A DNA stretch of 51,797 bases from contig DATEHI010000043.1 of the NCBI GenBank assembly GCA_035279665.1, positions 1 through 51,797 of the forward strand. The letters run 5' to 3'. Source of the stretch: CF-13 sp035279665. GTDB lineage: Bacteria > Chloroflexota > Dormibacteria > CF-121. Below, piece after piece: positions 38,689-45,213 of the stretch (its first letter is position 1; every line of letters starts with the position of its first letter). The notes below the pieces were generated by a model, which was given only the letters and a program-made list of their open reading frames with translations, had not been told where the DNA came from and ran no database searches. The translations under genes were made by a program, and so were the position numbers.

Positions 38689-38695
38689 TACAATA
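38689..38695. promoter_or_regulatory. Overlapping divergent -10 elements (bidirectional promoter)
   Basis: On the plus strand TACAAT (38689-38694) is followed by 6 bases and the peroxiredoxin ATG. On the minus strand TATTGT (38695-38690) is followed by 6 bases and the phosphoribosyltransferase GTG. The two hexamers overlap by five bases and have mirror spacing. There are no Shine-Dalgarno sequences, and -35 elements are not evident. Confidence 0.5.
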
Positions 38696-38700
38696 AGTCG

Positions 38701-39210
38701 ATGTCGATCGCCACGCCCACCATGCCCGGAGTCGGGGACCTCGCGCCCGATTTCACCCTGCCGGGGACGCCCGAGGGCGAGCCGGTCGCCCTCTCGTCGT
38801 TCAAAGGGAAGAAGCATGTGCTGCTGGCCTTCTACGTTTTCGACTTCAGCCCCGGTTGAACGAATGAGCTCACCTCCTTGCGAGGTGATTACCCGCAGTT
38901 CGTGAAGGCCGAGACCGAAATCCTCGGGCTGAGCGTTGATCACATCTGGGCGCACAAGGCCTATGCGAAGAGCCTGGGGGACCTCCCGTTTCCCATCCTC
39001 GCGGATTGGGACAAGTCCGTCGCCCGCCGCTACGGCGTCCTCAACGAGGAGCGCGGCATAGCCCAGCGATCACTGTTCCTTGTCGACTATCGAGGCTACG
39101 TCCGCTGGCGCAACCCGCACTATGACTGGCGCAGCCAGGAGCAGTACGCCCAGGTCACCGAGGCCATGATGGCGTTGCCCTTGATCCCCCGAGCGAAGGA
39201 AGGGCAATAA
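38701..39210 (+). CDS. Peroxiredoxin, predicted selenoprotein (TGA read as selenocysteine)
   Basis: The frame runs from ATG 38701 to TAA 39208-39210, 169 residues, interrupted only by TGA at 38857-38859. N-terminal VGDLAPDFTLPGTPEGEPV and the strand HVLLAFYVFDFSPG lead straight to the TGA, followed by TNELTSLRGDY. This is the AhpC/TSA (AhpE- or BCP-like) pattern in which TGA sits exactly at the peroxidatic Cys (residue 53), with the usual Ser three positions before it. The usual Pro seven positions before is Val. The conserved Arg of the active site is probably Arg123 (QRSLFLVD). There is no Cys codon anywhere, so without Sec the protein would have no redox residue. A hairpin 10 bases after the TGA fits a bacterial SECIS. 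If real, it reduces peroxides as a one-Sec enzyme. A pseudogene or a sequencing error (TGC/TGT to TGA) is the alternative. Confidence 0.8.
38857..38888 (+). promoter_or_regulatory. Candidate bacterial SECIS element with UGA codon
   Basis: UGA at 38857-38859, then 10 bases, then stem TCACCTC (38870-38876), loop CTTGC (38877-38881) and GAGGTGA (38882-38888), a perfect 7-bp stem. The apical loop begins 17 nt after the UGA, within the range used by SelB-dependent bacterial SECIS elements, and contains a G. The bulged U of the E. coli element is not evident, so binding should be tested. Confidence 0.6.
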
Positions 39211-39234
39211 AAAAGGCCAGCCCGAAGGCTGGCC
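39209..39234 (-). terminator. Intrinsic terminator of groES
   Basis: On the minus strand GGCCAGCC, a TTCG tetraloop, GGCTGGCC and a run of six T. It starts about 18 bases after the groES stop. Its T-run overlaps the peroxiredoxin stop codon, so the hairpin also ends the peroxiredoxin mRNA region, but the plus strand has no U-run. Confidence 0.9.
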
Positions 39235-39251
39235 GTTCATGGTCGTGGGGT

Positions 39252-39554
39252 CTAGCTCTTGCCGTTGGCGACGACGGCCAGGATGTCCTTCTCGGACAGA
39301 ATCAGGTACTCGATCTCATCGAGCTTGATCTCGCTACCGGCGTACTTGGCGTAGACCACGCGGTCGCCGACTTTGACATCCAGCGGCTCGCGCTTGCCGG
39401 TCGTCTCGATGAAGCGACCGTTGCCGACGGCTTCGATCAGGCCTTCCTGCGGCTTCTCCTTGGCGGTGTCGGGCAGCACGATCCCGCTCTTGGTCTTCTC
39501 TTCCCGCTCGACGGGCTTGATTACGACGCGATCGCCCAATGGACGTAGCTTCAT
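39252..39554 (-). CDS. groES: Co-chaperonin GroES
   Basis: 100 residues: LRPLGDRVVIKPVEREEKTK, the mobile loop SGIVLPDTAKEKPQEG, then VGDRVVYAKYAGSEIKLD. The heptameric lid of GroEL. The ribosome-binding site TAAGGAGG stands 9 bases before ATG. A perfect CIRCE element and a -35/-10 pair precede it, and an intrinsic terminator follows, so it is a one-gene HrcA-controlled unit. groEL, its usual next gene, is not here and must lie elsewhere. Confidence 0.98.
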   Translation of the reverse strand: MKLRPLGDRVVIKPVEREEKTKSGIVLPDTAKEKPQEGLIEAVGNGRFIETTGKREPLDVKVGDRVVYAKYAGSEIKLDEIEYLILSEKDILAVVANGKS

Positions 39555-39582
39555 AAAACCCTCCTTAGATGGTGACGGTACG

Positions 39583-39609
39583 TTAGCACTCAGTGAGCCC
39601 GAGTGCTAA
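39583..39609. promoter_or_regulatory. CIRCE operator (HrcA binding site)
   Basis: TTAGCACTC, 9 bases, GAGTGCTAA: an exact match to the CIRCE consensus. It lies 29 bases upstream of the groES ATG at the expected transcription start, so HrcA would repress groES until heat shock. Confidence 0.97.
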
Positions 39610-39638
39610 TGATAGCTCAATTGGAGCGGCCCAAACAA
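39609..39638 (-). promoter_or_regulatory. groES promoter (-35 TTGTTT, -10 TATCAT)
   Basis: Minus-strand TTGTTT (39638-39633), an 18-base spacer and TATCAT (39614-39609). The predicted start falls within the CIRCE element, the normal arrangement. Confidence 0.55.
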
Positions 39639-39648
39639 GGCTCGGCCC

Positions 39649-39687
39649 CCACCTGCCCTCCCCCGGCAAGGGGAGGAGGGAAAGTGG
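39649..39687. repeat. GC-rich imperfect hairpin (REP-like)
   Basis: CCAC...CCTCCCC, loop CGGCAA, GGGGAGG...GTGG. The 7-bp central stem is perfect, with mismatches outside. There is no U-run. It lies between the SGNH gene stop and the groES promoter. Such polypurine/polypyrimidine hairpins are often dispersed repeats in high-GC genomes; copies elsewhere cannot be checked here. Confidence 0.4.
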
Positions 39688-39703
39688 AGCCCCTGGACCT
39701 GGT

Positions 39704-40552
39704 TTAGTCGTCCTCCTCGGGCTGGAAGCCTGAGGCCTGCCAGAACTGCTGGGCGATCACGGCGTAGCCGGCATCGCTGGCGTGGATGTCGTGCAGCGCC
39801 GTGCAGAACAGCGTCAGGGCGCACAGTGTCGCGGGCTGCGGCGGGGCCAGGTTAAAGGGCGTAAAGGCGTCAGCTACCTTCGCCCCGTTCGCAGCGGCGG
39901 CGGTTCCGATCGCGTTGTTGAGCGCTTGCGTGGTGGCGAGGCTGGTAGGAGCAATCAGAGCGAACGGATCGTAATACTGCATCACGATGATCTCAGCGTG
40001 CGGGGCGGCATGCCGGAGCTCCCCCAGCGCCCGGTTGAGATTCGTCGCCACCTGTGCCAATGCGTTGGGAAAGCAAGCGGGATCCGGGCTGGTGAGGCAG
40101 GGCGTGGTGTCGTTGGCGCCATTGTCCAGTGTGATCACGCCCACCTGGTGACGATGGCGCTTGAGAAACGCGAGCGCGGCGGCTTCCTGCGATCCAACGT
40201 ACGTCTTATGCAGTGGCAAACCCAGGCTCGCATGCCAGGCACAGCCCACGAAATACGAGGCCGTGGTCTCGCCAGGACAACCGAGGTTGACCGTCGAAAT
40301 CCGATCCTGAATCGTGCGCAACTTCGCCGCAAAGTCATCGACATAGCCGGTGTTGAAGGTGGCGGCGTCGACATGGCCGGCGGCGACTTCGGCATTGAAC
40401 TTGGCTTCCTGGAAGCCGTAGGCTAACGAGTCGCCGAGCGCCAGATAGTAATGCCCCGGCGAATCATTCTCATTGGACGACGCGCTGACGGCGGTCGTGC
40501 CGAAAACCGCAGCAACGACCGCGACGACAACGGCAACAAGACGCTTGCGCAT
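39704..40552 (-). CDS. Secreted SGNH/GDSL-family hydrolase
   Basis: 282 residues. A signal peptide (about 1-24, positively charged start then VAVVVAVVAAVFG and an AVSA cleavage region) marks it as exported. Block I LALGDSLAYG carries the catalytic Ser (~42), block III GANDTT the Asn, and block V DIHASDAGY the Asp-His pair. Six cysteines in the mature part may form disulfides. The substrate (ester lipid, acyl or sugar acetyl group) is unknown. A strong GAGGAGG ribosome-binding site precedes ATG, and a TTGACG (minus strand 40612-40607) may be its -35. It is downstream of tsaD by 66 bases and seems separately transcribed. Confidence 0.88.
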   Translation of the reverse strand: MRKRLVAVVVAVVAAVFGTTAVSASSNENDSPGHYYLALGDSLAYGFQEAKFNAEVAAGHVDAATFNTGYVDDFAAKLRTIQDRISTVNLGCPGETTASYFVGCAWHASLGLPLHKTYVGSQEAAALAFLKRHRHQVGVITLDNGANDTTPCLTSPDPACFPNALAQVATNLNRALGELRHAAPHAEIIVMQYYDPFALIAPTSLATTQALNNAIGTAAAANGAKVADAFTPFNLAPPQPATLCALTLFCTALHDIHASDAGYAVIAQQFWQASGFQPEEDD

Positions 40553-40618
40553 AATTCCCTCCTCGTCGGTGAACGTTTTCTATTCGATAACACGACAATG
40601 CGCCAACGTCAACAAAGG

Positions 40619-41602
40619 TTACGTGAAGCCGAGCCCTGGATCGGCGTCGAAGGGGGCAGGATCCGGGCCCCGCCGATCCCACTCGATCAGAGCCGCAGCG
40701 CCGATCATCGCCGCGTTGTCGGTGCAGAGCTCCGGCGCCGGGATGATCAGATGTGCAGTCTTCCCCAGAAGCCCCTGCGCGGCCTGACGGAGCCGGCGGT
40801 TGCGCGCGACGCCGCCCCCCAGCACGATTGTCGGCGCCGGGTCGGCGGCCTGGGCGGCTTCGACGCGCTGGAGGAGGGCGTCGACGATCGCCTCCTGGTA
40901 GCTGGCAGCCAGATCGGCCCGGTCCTGGTCGGAAATCGACGTTCGTTTACGGACTTCGTAGAGCAGCGCGGTCTTGACGCCGCTGAAGCTGAAGTCGAGG
41001 CCGGGAGCGCGAGGTCGCGGGAATCGGACGGCGTTGGGATCACCGTCGGCAGCCAACTTGTCGATCGCCGGACCCCCGGGGAATGGCAGGCCAAGAATGC
41101 GCGCGCCCTTGTCGAAGGCCTCACCGGCCGCATCATCGATCGTGCGGCCGATCACGGTGATGTTGCCGTCCGCCTGCCAGCGGATCAGATCGCTGTGACC
41201 TCCGGACACCACCAGCCCGAGTACCGGGGGGCGGACCTGCGGCTCCTCAAGCTGCGCGGCGAAGACGTGGGCGGCGAGATGGCTGACGCCGATCACCGGC
41301 AGCTTGCGGGCCCAGCCAATCGCCTGGGCGAGGTTGACCCCGACCAGCAGGCAGCCAATCAGCCCAGGGCCCTTCGTCACCGCCACCGCGTCGACCTGCT
41401 CCCAGCGCGTGACTGCGTTCTCCAACGCCCGCTCGATGACCGGCACCAGCGTCTGGAGATGGGCGCGTGCCGCGATCTCCGGCACGACACCGCCAAAGGG
41501 TGCGTGCAGGGCATCCTGCGAACGGACGACATTCGAGAGCAGCCGCGGCCCGCTGGCGATGACCGCCGCGGCGGTTTCATCACACGAGGTCTCGATCGCC
41601 AG
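40619..41602 (-). CDS. tsaD: tRNA N6-threonylcarbamoyladenosine transferase TsaD
   Basis: About 327 residues from the proposed start. VLAIETSCDETAAAV opens the ASKHA fold; the metal-binding HLAAH, SGGHSDL and FSFSGVKTALL motifs are intact. With TsaB and TsaE (encoded upstream in the same operon) it attaches the threonylcarbamoyl group to A37 of ANN-decoding tRNAs. The start is unusual: no ATG, GTG or TTG occurs in frame between the rimI stop (41623) and the conserved N-terminus. The nearest canonical start is ATG 41722, which would add 40 residues encoded within rimI in another frame. I place the start at the CTG at 41602, immediately before AIETS; the product is certain, the start is not. 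Confidence 0.93.
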   Translation of the reverse strand: MAIETSCDETAAAVIASGPRLLSNVVRSQDALHAPFGGVVPEIAARAHLQTLVPVIERALENAVTRWEQVDAVAVTKGPGLIGCLLVGVNLAQAIGWARKLPVIGVSHLAAHVFAAQLEEPQVRPPVLGLVVSGGHSDLIRWQADGNITVIGRTIDDAAGEAFDKGARILGLPFPGGPAIDKLAADGDPNAVRFPRPRAPGLDFSFSGVKTALLYEVRKRTSISDQDRADLAASYQEAIVDALLQRVEAAQAADPAPTIVLGGGVARNRRLRQAAQGLLGKTAHLIIPAPELCTDNAAMIGAAALIEWDRRGPDPAPFDADPGLGFT

Positions 41603-41622
41603 GACGCGACGGCTTGTGAGCG

Positions 41623-42165
41623 CTACTGCGGTGTGCTGGTGTCGAGCCCTTCGATCTCGAGCGTTTGGAGGATTTCGTTGAACCGCTTCTTGAAGCCGGT
41701 TGCCTGGATGGAGTCCGACCACATCACGATGGCATCCTCGTTGTTATCGGTGTAATAGCCACGGCGGCGACCGATGACCTTGAAACCGAACTTCTCGTAG
41801 AGGCGGACGGCGACGTCGTTGGACGGCCGCACCTCGAGGGTGAGCCAGCGCGAGCCCAATTGATAAGCGCGCTGGATCAGCGCCGCCATGAGGGCGTGGC
41901 CGTACCCCTTGCCCTGCTGATTGGCGCGCACGCCGACAGTTGTGATATGGGCCTCGTCGCTCATTTTCCACAGACCGGCATAACCGACGATCTCCTCGTC
42001 GCGGCGCAAGACGAGATAGTAGGCCGAGCGATTGTGATGGAGCTCGCGGTAGTAGGCATTGCGCGGCCAGGGGGTCGGGAAGATCTGGCGCTCGATCGCC
42101 TGCACCTCGGGGATGTCCTCCTCGCGCATAGCGTCGACGAGCGTTCGGGACTTCAACTGCATCAT
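41623..42165 (-). CDS. rimI: Ribosomal protein S18-alanine N-acetyltransferase (RimI)
   Basis: 180 residues of the GNAT fold: VGVRANQQGKGYGHALMAALI is the acetyl-CoA binding motif A, and LEVRPSNDVAVRLYEKFGF motif B. Its place between tsaB and tsaD supports RimI, since rimI is commonly in this cluster. The start overlaps the tsaB stop (ATGA); a second in-frame ATG follows at once. The last ~25 residues extend past the core fold. Confidence 0.93.
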   Translation of the reverse strand: MMQLKSRTLVDAMREEDIPEVQAIERQIFPTPWPRNAYYRELHHNRSAYYLVLRRDEEIVGYAGLWKMSDEAHITTVGVRANQQGKGYGHALMAALIQRAYQLGSRWLTLEVRPSNDVAVRLYEKFGFKVIGRRRGYYTDNNEDAIVMWSDSIQATGFKKRFNEILQTLEIEGLDTSTPQ

Positions 42166-42806
42166 GGGGCCTTCCTTCTGCGCTCCTCCGCGGCCGCTGG
42201 CTGAACGTAGAGCGCCTGCACCTCATCATATCGCAGCGGTTTTTGAGAATCGAACGTCCAATTGGCAGCGTCCAGCAGCGCCGCGCTCAGGGGCCGCCGT
42301 TCAGCCGCGGGCACCTCGAGATGAGCCAGGCCGGGGACCCAGCCAGCCAGGCTGCCGGCGGGCTCCACCATGACCCGGGCGGCGGCGGGCAACCATCCAG
42401 CAAGCTCATCCACAGGCACACGCCGGGCCAGCTCCCCTTCGCGCCAGGCATAGACCTCACGCCGGCCGGCATCACGCAGCGCCGCGGTGGCCGGATCGCC
42501 GCCGGCGCGGCGGGCCAGGATGGGCAGGCTGTCGGCGAGGTACAGCGGAATATGCGCAGCGTACGCCAGCCCGGCCGCCAGCGAGAGACTGACTCGCAGA
42601 CCCGTGAACGACCCCGGGCCGCGCGCCGCCAAGACGGCGTCGATGTCGTCAGGCTCGCCGCCGGCCCGTCTCACAACGGCGTCCAGGCGGACCAGCACCG
42701 GCGGATCCGCTCGATCCCTCACCCAATCGTCGGCGGCGAGCAGCCGGCGGCCGTCGAGGACGACGAGCGCCTGGTCGACGCCGGACGTGTCAATCGCCAG
42801 GCGCAC
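42162..42806 (-). CDS. tsaB: t6A modification protein TsaB
   Basis: 214 residues from a GTG start. It has the ASKHA N-terminal fold (RLAIDTSGVDQALVVL) and the family block AARGPGSFTGLRVSLSLAAGLAY. It heterodimerises with TsaD as a scaffold and lacks the metal site of TsaD. It overlaps tsaE by 17 bases and rimI by 4. Confidence 0.94.
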   Translation of the reverse strand: MRLAIDTSGVDQALVVLDGRRLLAADDWVRDRADPPVLVRLDAVVRRAGGEPDDIDAVLAARGPGSFTGLRVSLSLAAGLAYAAHIPLYLADSLPILARRAGGDPATAALRDAGRREVYAWREGELARRVPVDELAGWLPAAARVMVEPAGSLAGWVPGLAHLEVPAAERRPLSAALLDAANWTFDSQKPLRYDEVQALYVQPAAAEERRRKAP

Positions 42807-43218
42807 GCTTGAAGACCATCAGAATCCGGTCGGGCCCGCGCAACAGGGTGAGCCGGCGCCGCGTCTCCGCCGTGTTGTTCAACCGGATACGGACCGTCGC
42901 CCAGTCGTCGAGCACGTCGGCGCGATCCGGCCACTCGATGACGGTCACCGCGTCGGGGGCCGGTTCATCGAGACCCGTGTCCACCCAGGCCATCCCCTCC
43001 AGACGATAGAGGTCGTAATGCTCGATGGGCAGACGGCCCTGGTAGCGGTGGTGCAGGACGAAGGTTGGACTATGCACGCCGCTCGTGACGCCGAGCGCCT
43101 CGGCGATCCCCTTCACCAGCTCCGTCTTTCCCGCACCGAGGTCGCCTTCGAGGGCGATGACGTCTCCCGCCTCGAGCACCTGCCCGAGGCGGCGGCCGAG
43201 GTCGCGGGTCTCCTCCAC
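42790..43218 (-). CDS. tsaE: t6A modification ATPase TsaE
   Basis: 142 residues with Walker A GDLGAGKTELVKGIAEALG, the SPTFVLHHRY segment, EHYDLYRLEG and IEWPDRADVL, all family features. It hydrolyses ATP to reset the TsaBD complex. The start is GTG, 10 bases after the thiL stop, with a GAGGAG just inside. Confidence 0.95.
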   Translation of the reverse strand: MEETRDLGRRLGQVLEAGDVIALEGDLGAGKTELVKGIAEALGVTSGVHSPTFVLHHRYQGRLPIEHYDLYRLEGMAWVDTGLDEPAPDAVTVIEWPDRADVLDDWATVRIRLNNTAETRRRLTLLRGPDRILMVFKRAPGD

Positions 43219-43228
43219 CGATGCCGTC

Positions 43229-44194
43229 TCAACGAAAGTGTTCGTAGCCTGCTCCTTCGACCCGCTCGAGACGGGTGCCGTTCCGAAGCCGAATGCCCGG
43301 CCTGGATTCGATCTCGCCGAAAACGGTCAAGGGAAGGCCAATCCGCTCCAGGACGCGGCGGGCGGCGGCGATGCGCGCGGCCGGGGCCGCGCAGATCAAC
43401 TCGAAGTCCTCCGAGTCTTTGACGGCCAGCGCCCATTCCTCCGGATGCAAGCCTCGCGCCAGGGGGAGCCGCGTGACGTCGATGGTCGCCCCGAGCCGCC
43501 TGTCCTCGACCAATCGCTCGACCTCGCGGTAGAGGCCGTCACTGATGTCACCGCCGACCCGGATGCCCGACTCGACCAGGACCCGCCCCGCGATGACGCG
43601 TGGCTCCGGATCGAGCTGGGCCGAGACCCAGGCACGCTCGTTCCGGTTCTCCGGCCCGCACCCTGATTCGAGGAGACGCAGACCGGCGGCCGCCCCGCCC
43701 AGGGTGCCCGTGACGGCGAGTAGCCAGCCCGGCCGTGCCCCTTGTCGCCTGAGCATCGACCGCGGCGAGTCAAGCCGCCCGATCAGCGTGGCCGTGAGGG
43801 TGAGCAGGCCCAGTGTCCCGCTCAGGTCGCCGCCGGCGATCGCGCAGCTGAAGCGTCGCGCTTGTTCGGCGACACCCAGGTAGAGGCGCCGGACGTCGGC
43901 AACCGGCAAGGTGCCGCGCAGAGTCAACGCGATAAGTGCGTACCGTGGCTCCGCGCCCATCGCCGCCAGGTCGCTGAGGTTGATCGAGACCAGCCGCCGG
44001 CCCAGCGTTCGGAAATCAAAGCCCGGCCATTGCAGGCGAAAATCGATCTCCTCGACCATGGTGTCGGTGGTCGCCACCACGAAAGGATCGCCGCGCCATA
44101 CCGCGGCATCATCGGTTGGCGCCGCAACCAGCAGCCCGCGTGACGGCGGATCGAGGTAGCGACCAATCGACCGCAGGAGGCCGCGCTCGCCCAC
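43229..44194 (-). CDS. thiL: Thiamine-monophosphate kinase
   Basis: 321 residues from a GTG start. PurM-like fold: PTDDAAVWRGDPFVVATTDT with the Mg-binding aspartates, LSDLAAMGAEPRYAL, AGGDLSGTLGLLTLTATLIG and GGDISDGL match ThiL. It makes thiamine diphosphate from the monophosphate produced by ThiE. It lies 38 bases after thiSG and belongs to the riboswitch-controlled transcript, which then runs into the tsa genes. Confidence 0.93.
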   Translation of the reverse strand: MGERGLLRSIGRYLDPPSRGLLVAAPTDDAAVWRGDPFVVATTDTMVEEIDFRLQWPGFDFRTLGRRLVSINLSDLAAMGAEPRYALIALTLRGTLPVADVRRLYLGVAEQARRFSCAIAGGDLSGTLGLLTLTATLIGRLDSPRSMLRRQGARPGWLLAVTGTLGGAAAGLRLLESGCGPENRNERAWVSAQLDPEPRVIAGRVLVESGIRVGGDISDGLYREVERLVEDRRLGATIDVTRLPLARGLHPEEWALAVKDSEDFELICAAPAARIAAARRVLERIGLPLTVFGEIESRPGIRLRNGTRLERVEGAGYEHFR

Positions 44195-44232
44195 ATCCGC
44201 AAGCGTCCGCGGCCGGCGCGCGACCCGCTGGG

Positions 44233-45213
44233 CTATACGGGGAGACCCTCGACGGGGCTGCTGGCGACGGCCCTCAGCCCGATATGAGCCCGGCCCGCCT
44301 TGAAGGCCCGCCGCCCGGCAACGACCGCCTCGGCGAAGGCGCGCGCCATCTCGGGTGGATGCTGCGCCCGGGCAATCGCCGTGTTGACGAGGACCGCGGC
44401 GGCGCCGGCCTCGAGGCAGCGCGCCGCGTCGGAGGGGACGCCGAGACCCGCATCGACGATGACCGGCACCTTGACCTTGCTTACGATCAGCTCCAGGTTG
44501 AGCAAGTTTTGCAGCCCGAGCGTCGTCCCGATGGGCGCCGCGCCAGGCATGACGGCGGCCGCACCGGCCTCATAGAGCCGGATCGCCTGCACCACGTCGT
44601 CGCTCGTGTAGGCCATTACGATGAAGCCCTCTTTGACCAGCTGGCGGGTCGCCTCGAGGGTCGCCTGCGGATCCGGAAGCAGCGTGTCTTCGTCGCCGAC
44701 CACCTCGACCTTGATGTAGTCCGAGAAACCGGCTGCGCGGGCCAGGCGCGCGAGGCGCACGGCGCCCTCGGCAGTCGTCGCGCCCGCGGTGTTCGGGAGG
44801 AGCGTGAAGCGGCGCAGGTCGATCCCCTCGAGCTCGGAGCGGCCGCCCTCGAGGTTCAGGCGGCGGATCGCGACCGTGATCATGTCCGGCTGCGAGGCCT
44901 CGAGGCAGCGCGCGAGCACATCGTTCGAGGCGAATTTGCCAGTGCCGTGGATCAGCCGCGAGCGCAGCGGACGCCCGCCGACAACGAACGCATCGTCGCC
45001 TGCTGCTCCGCCGCCAACGAAATACACGAGTTCCAGCTCGTCGCCGGCGTGGACCTGGGTTTTCTCGAAATCGTCGCGGCGCCGGATCTCCCGATTGTGC
45101 TCGACGACGACCCGCGAGGGCGGCACGTCGAGCTGCTTGAGGAGGTCGAGCAGGCTGACGCCGTCGGCGACCTTTCGCGGCTTGCCGTTGAGCGTCACGG
45201 TTATCTGACTCAT
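44233..45213 (-). CDS. thiG: ThiS-ThiG fusion: sulfur carrier and thiazole synthase
   Basis: 326 residues. Residues 1-~68 are a ThiS-like beta-grasp domain (ITVTLNGKPRKVADGVSLLDL) ending in VYFVGGG. After a linker of only a few residues, ThiG follows (FVVGGRPLRSRLIHGTGKF, then YIKVEVVGDEDTLLPD with the Schiff-base Lys, and MPGAAPIGTTLGLQN). ThiS normally works through a free C-terminal Gly-Gly that is adenylated and thiocarboxylated. Here the Gly-Gly is internal, so either processing or a different sulfur transfer route must operate. It overlaps thiE by ATGA. ThiF, ThiH/ThiO and ThiC are not in the window. Confidence 0.93.
   Translation of the reverse strand: MSQITVTLNGKPRKVADGVSLLDLLKQLDVPPSRVVVEHNREIRRRDDFEKTQVHAGDELELVYFVGGGAAGDDAFVVGGRPLRSRLIHGTGKFASNDVLARCLEASQPDMITVAIRRLNLEGGRSELEGIDLRRFTLLPNTAGATTAEGAVRLARLARAAGFSDYIKVEVVGDEDTLLPDPQATLEATRQLVKEGFIVMAYTSDDVVQAIRLYEAGAAAVMPGAAPIGTTLGLQNLLNLELIVSKVKVPVIVDAGLGVPSDAARCLEAGAAAVLVNTAIARAQHPPEMARAFAEAVVAGRRAFKAGRAHIGLRAVASSPVEGLPV

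Noticed and set aside
38857..38859. TGA as a sign of a pseudogene
   Set aside because: There is one stop only, exactly at the active-site position, with intact sequence on both sides, no Cys elsewhere and a downstream hairpin. A sequencing error cannot be excluded without the reads.
39649..39687. Terminator for the SGNH gene
   Set aside because: There is no U-run on either strand; listed as a REP-like hairpin instead.
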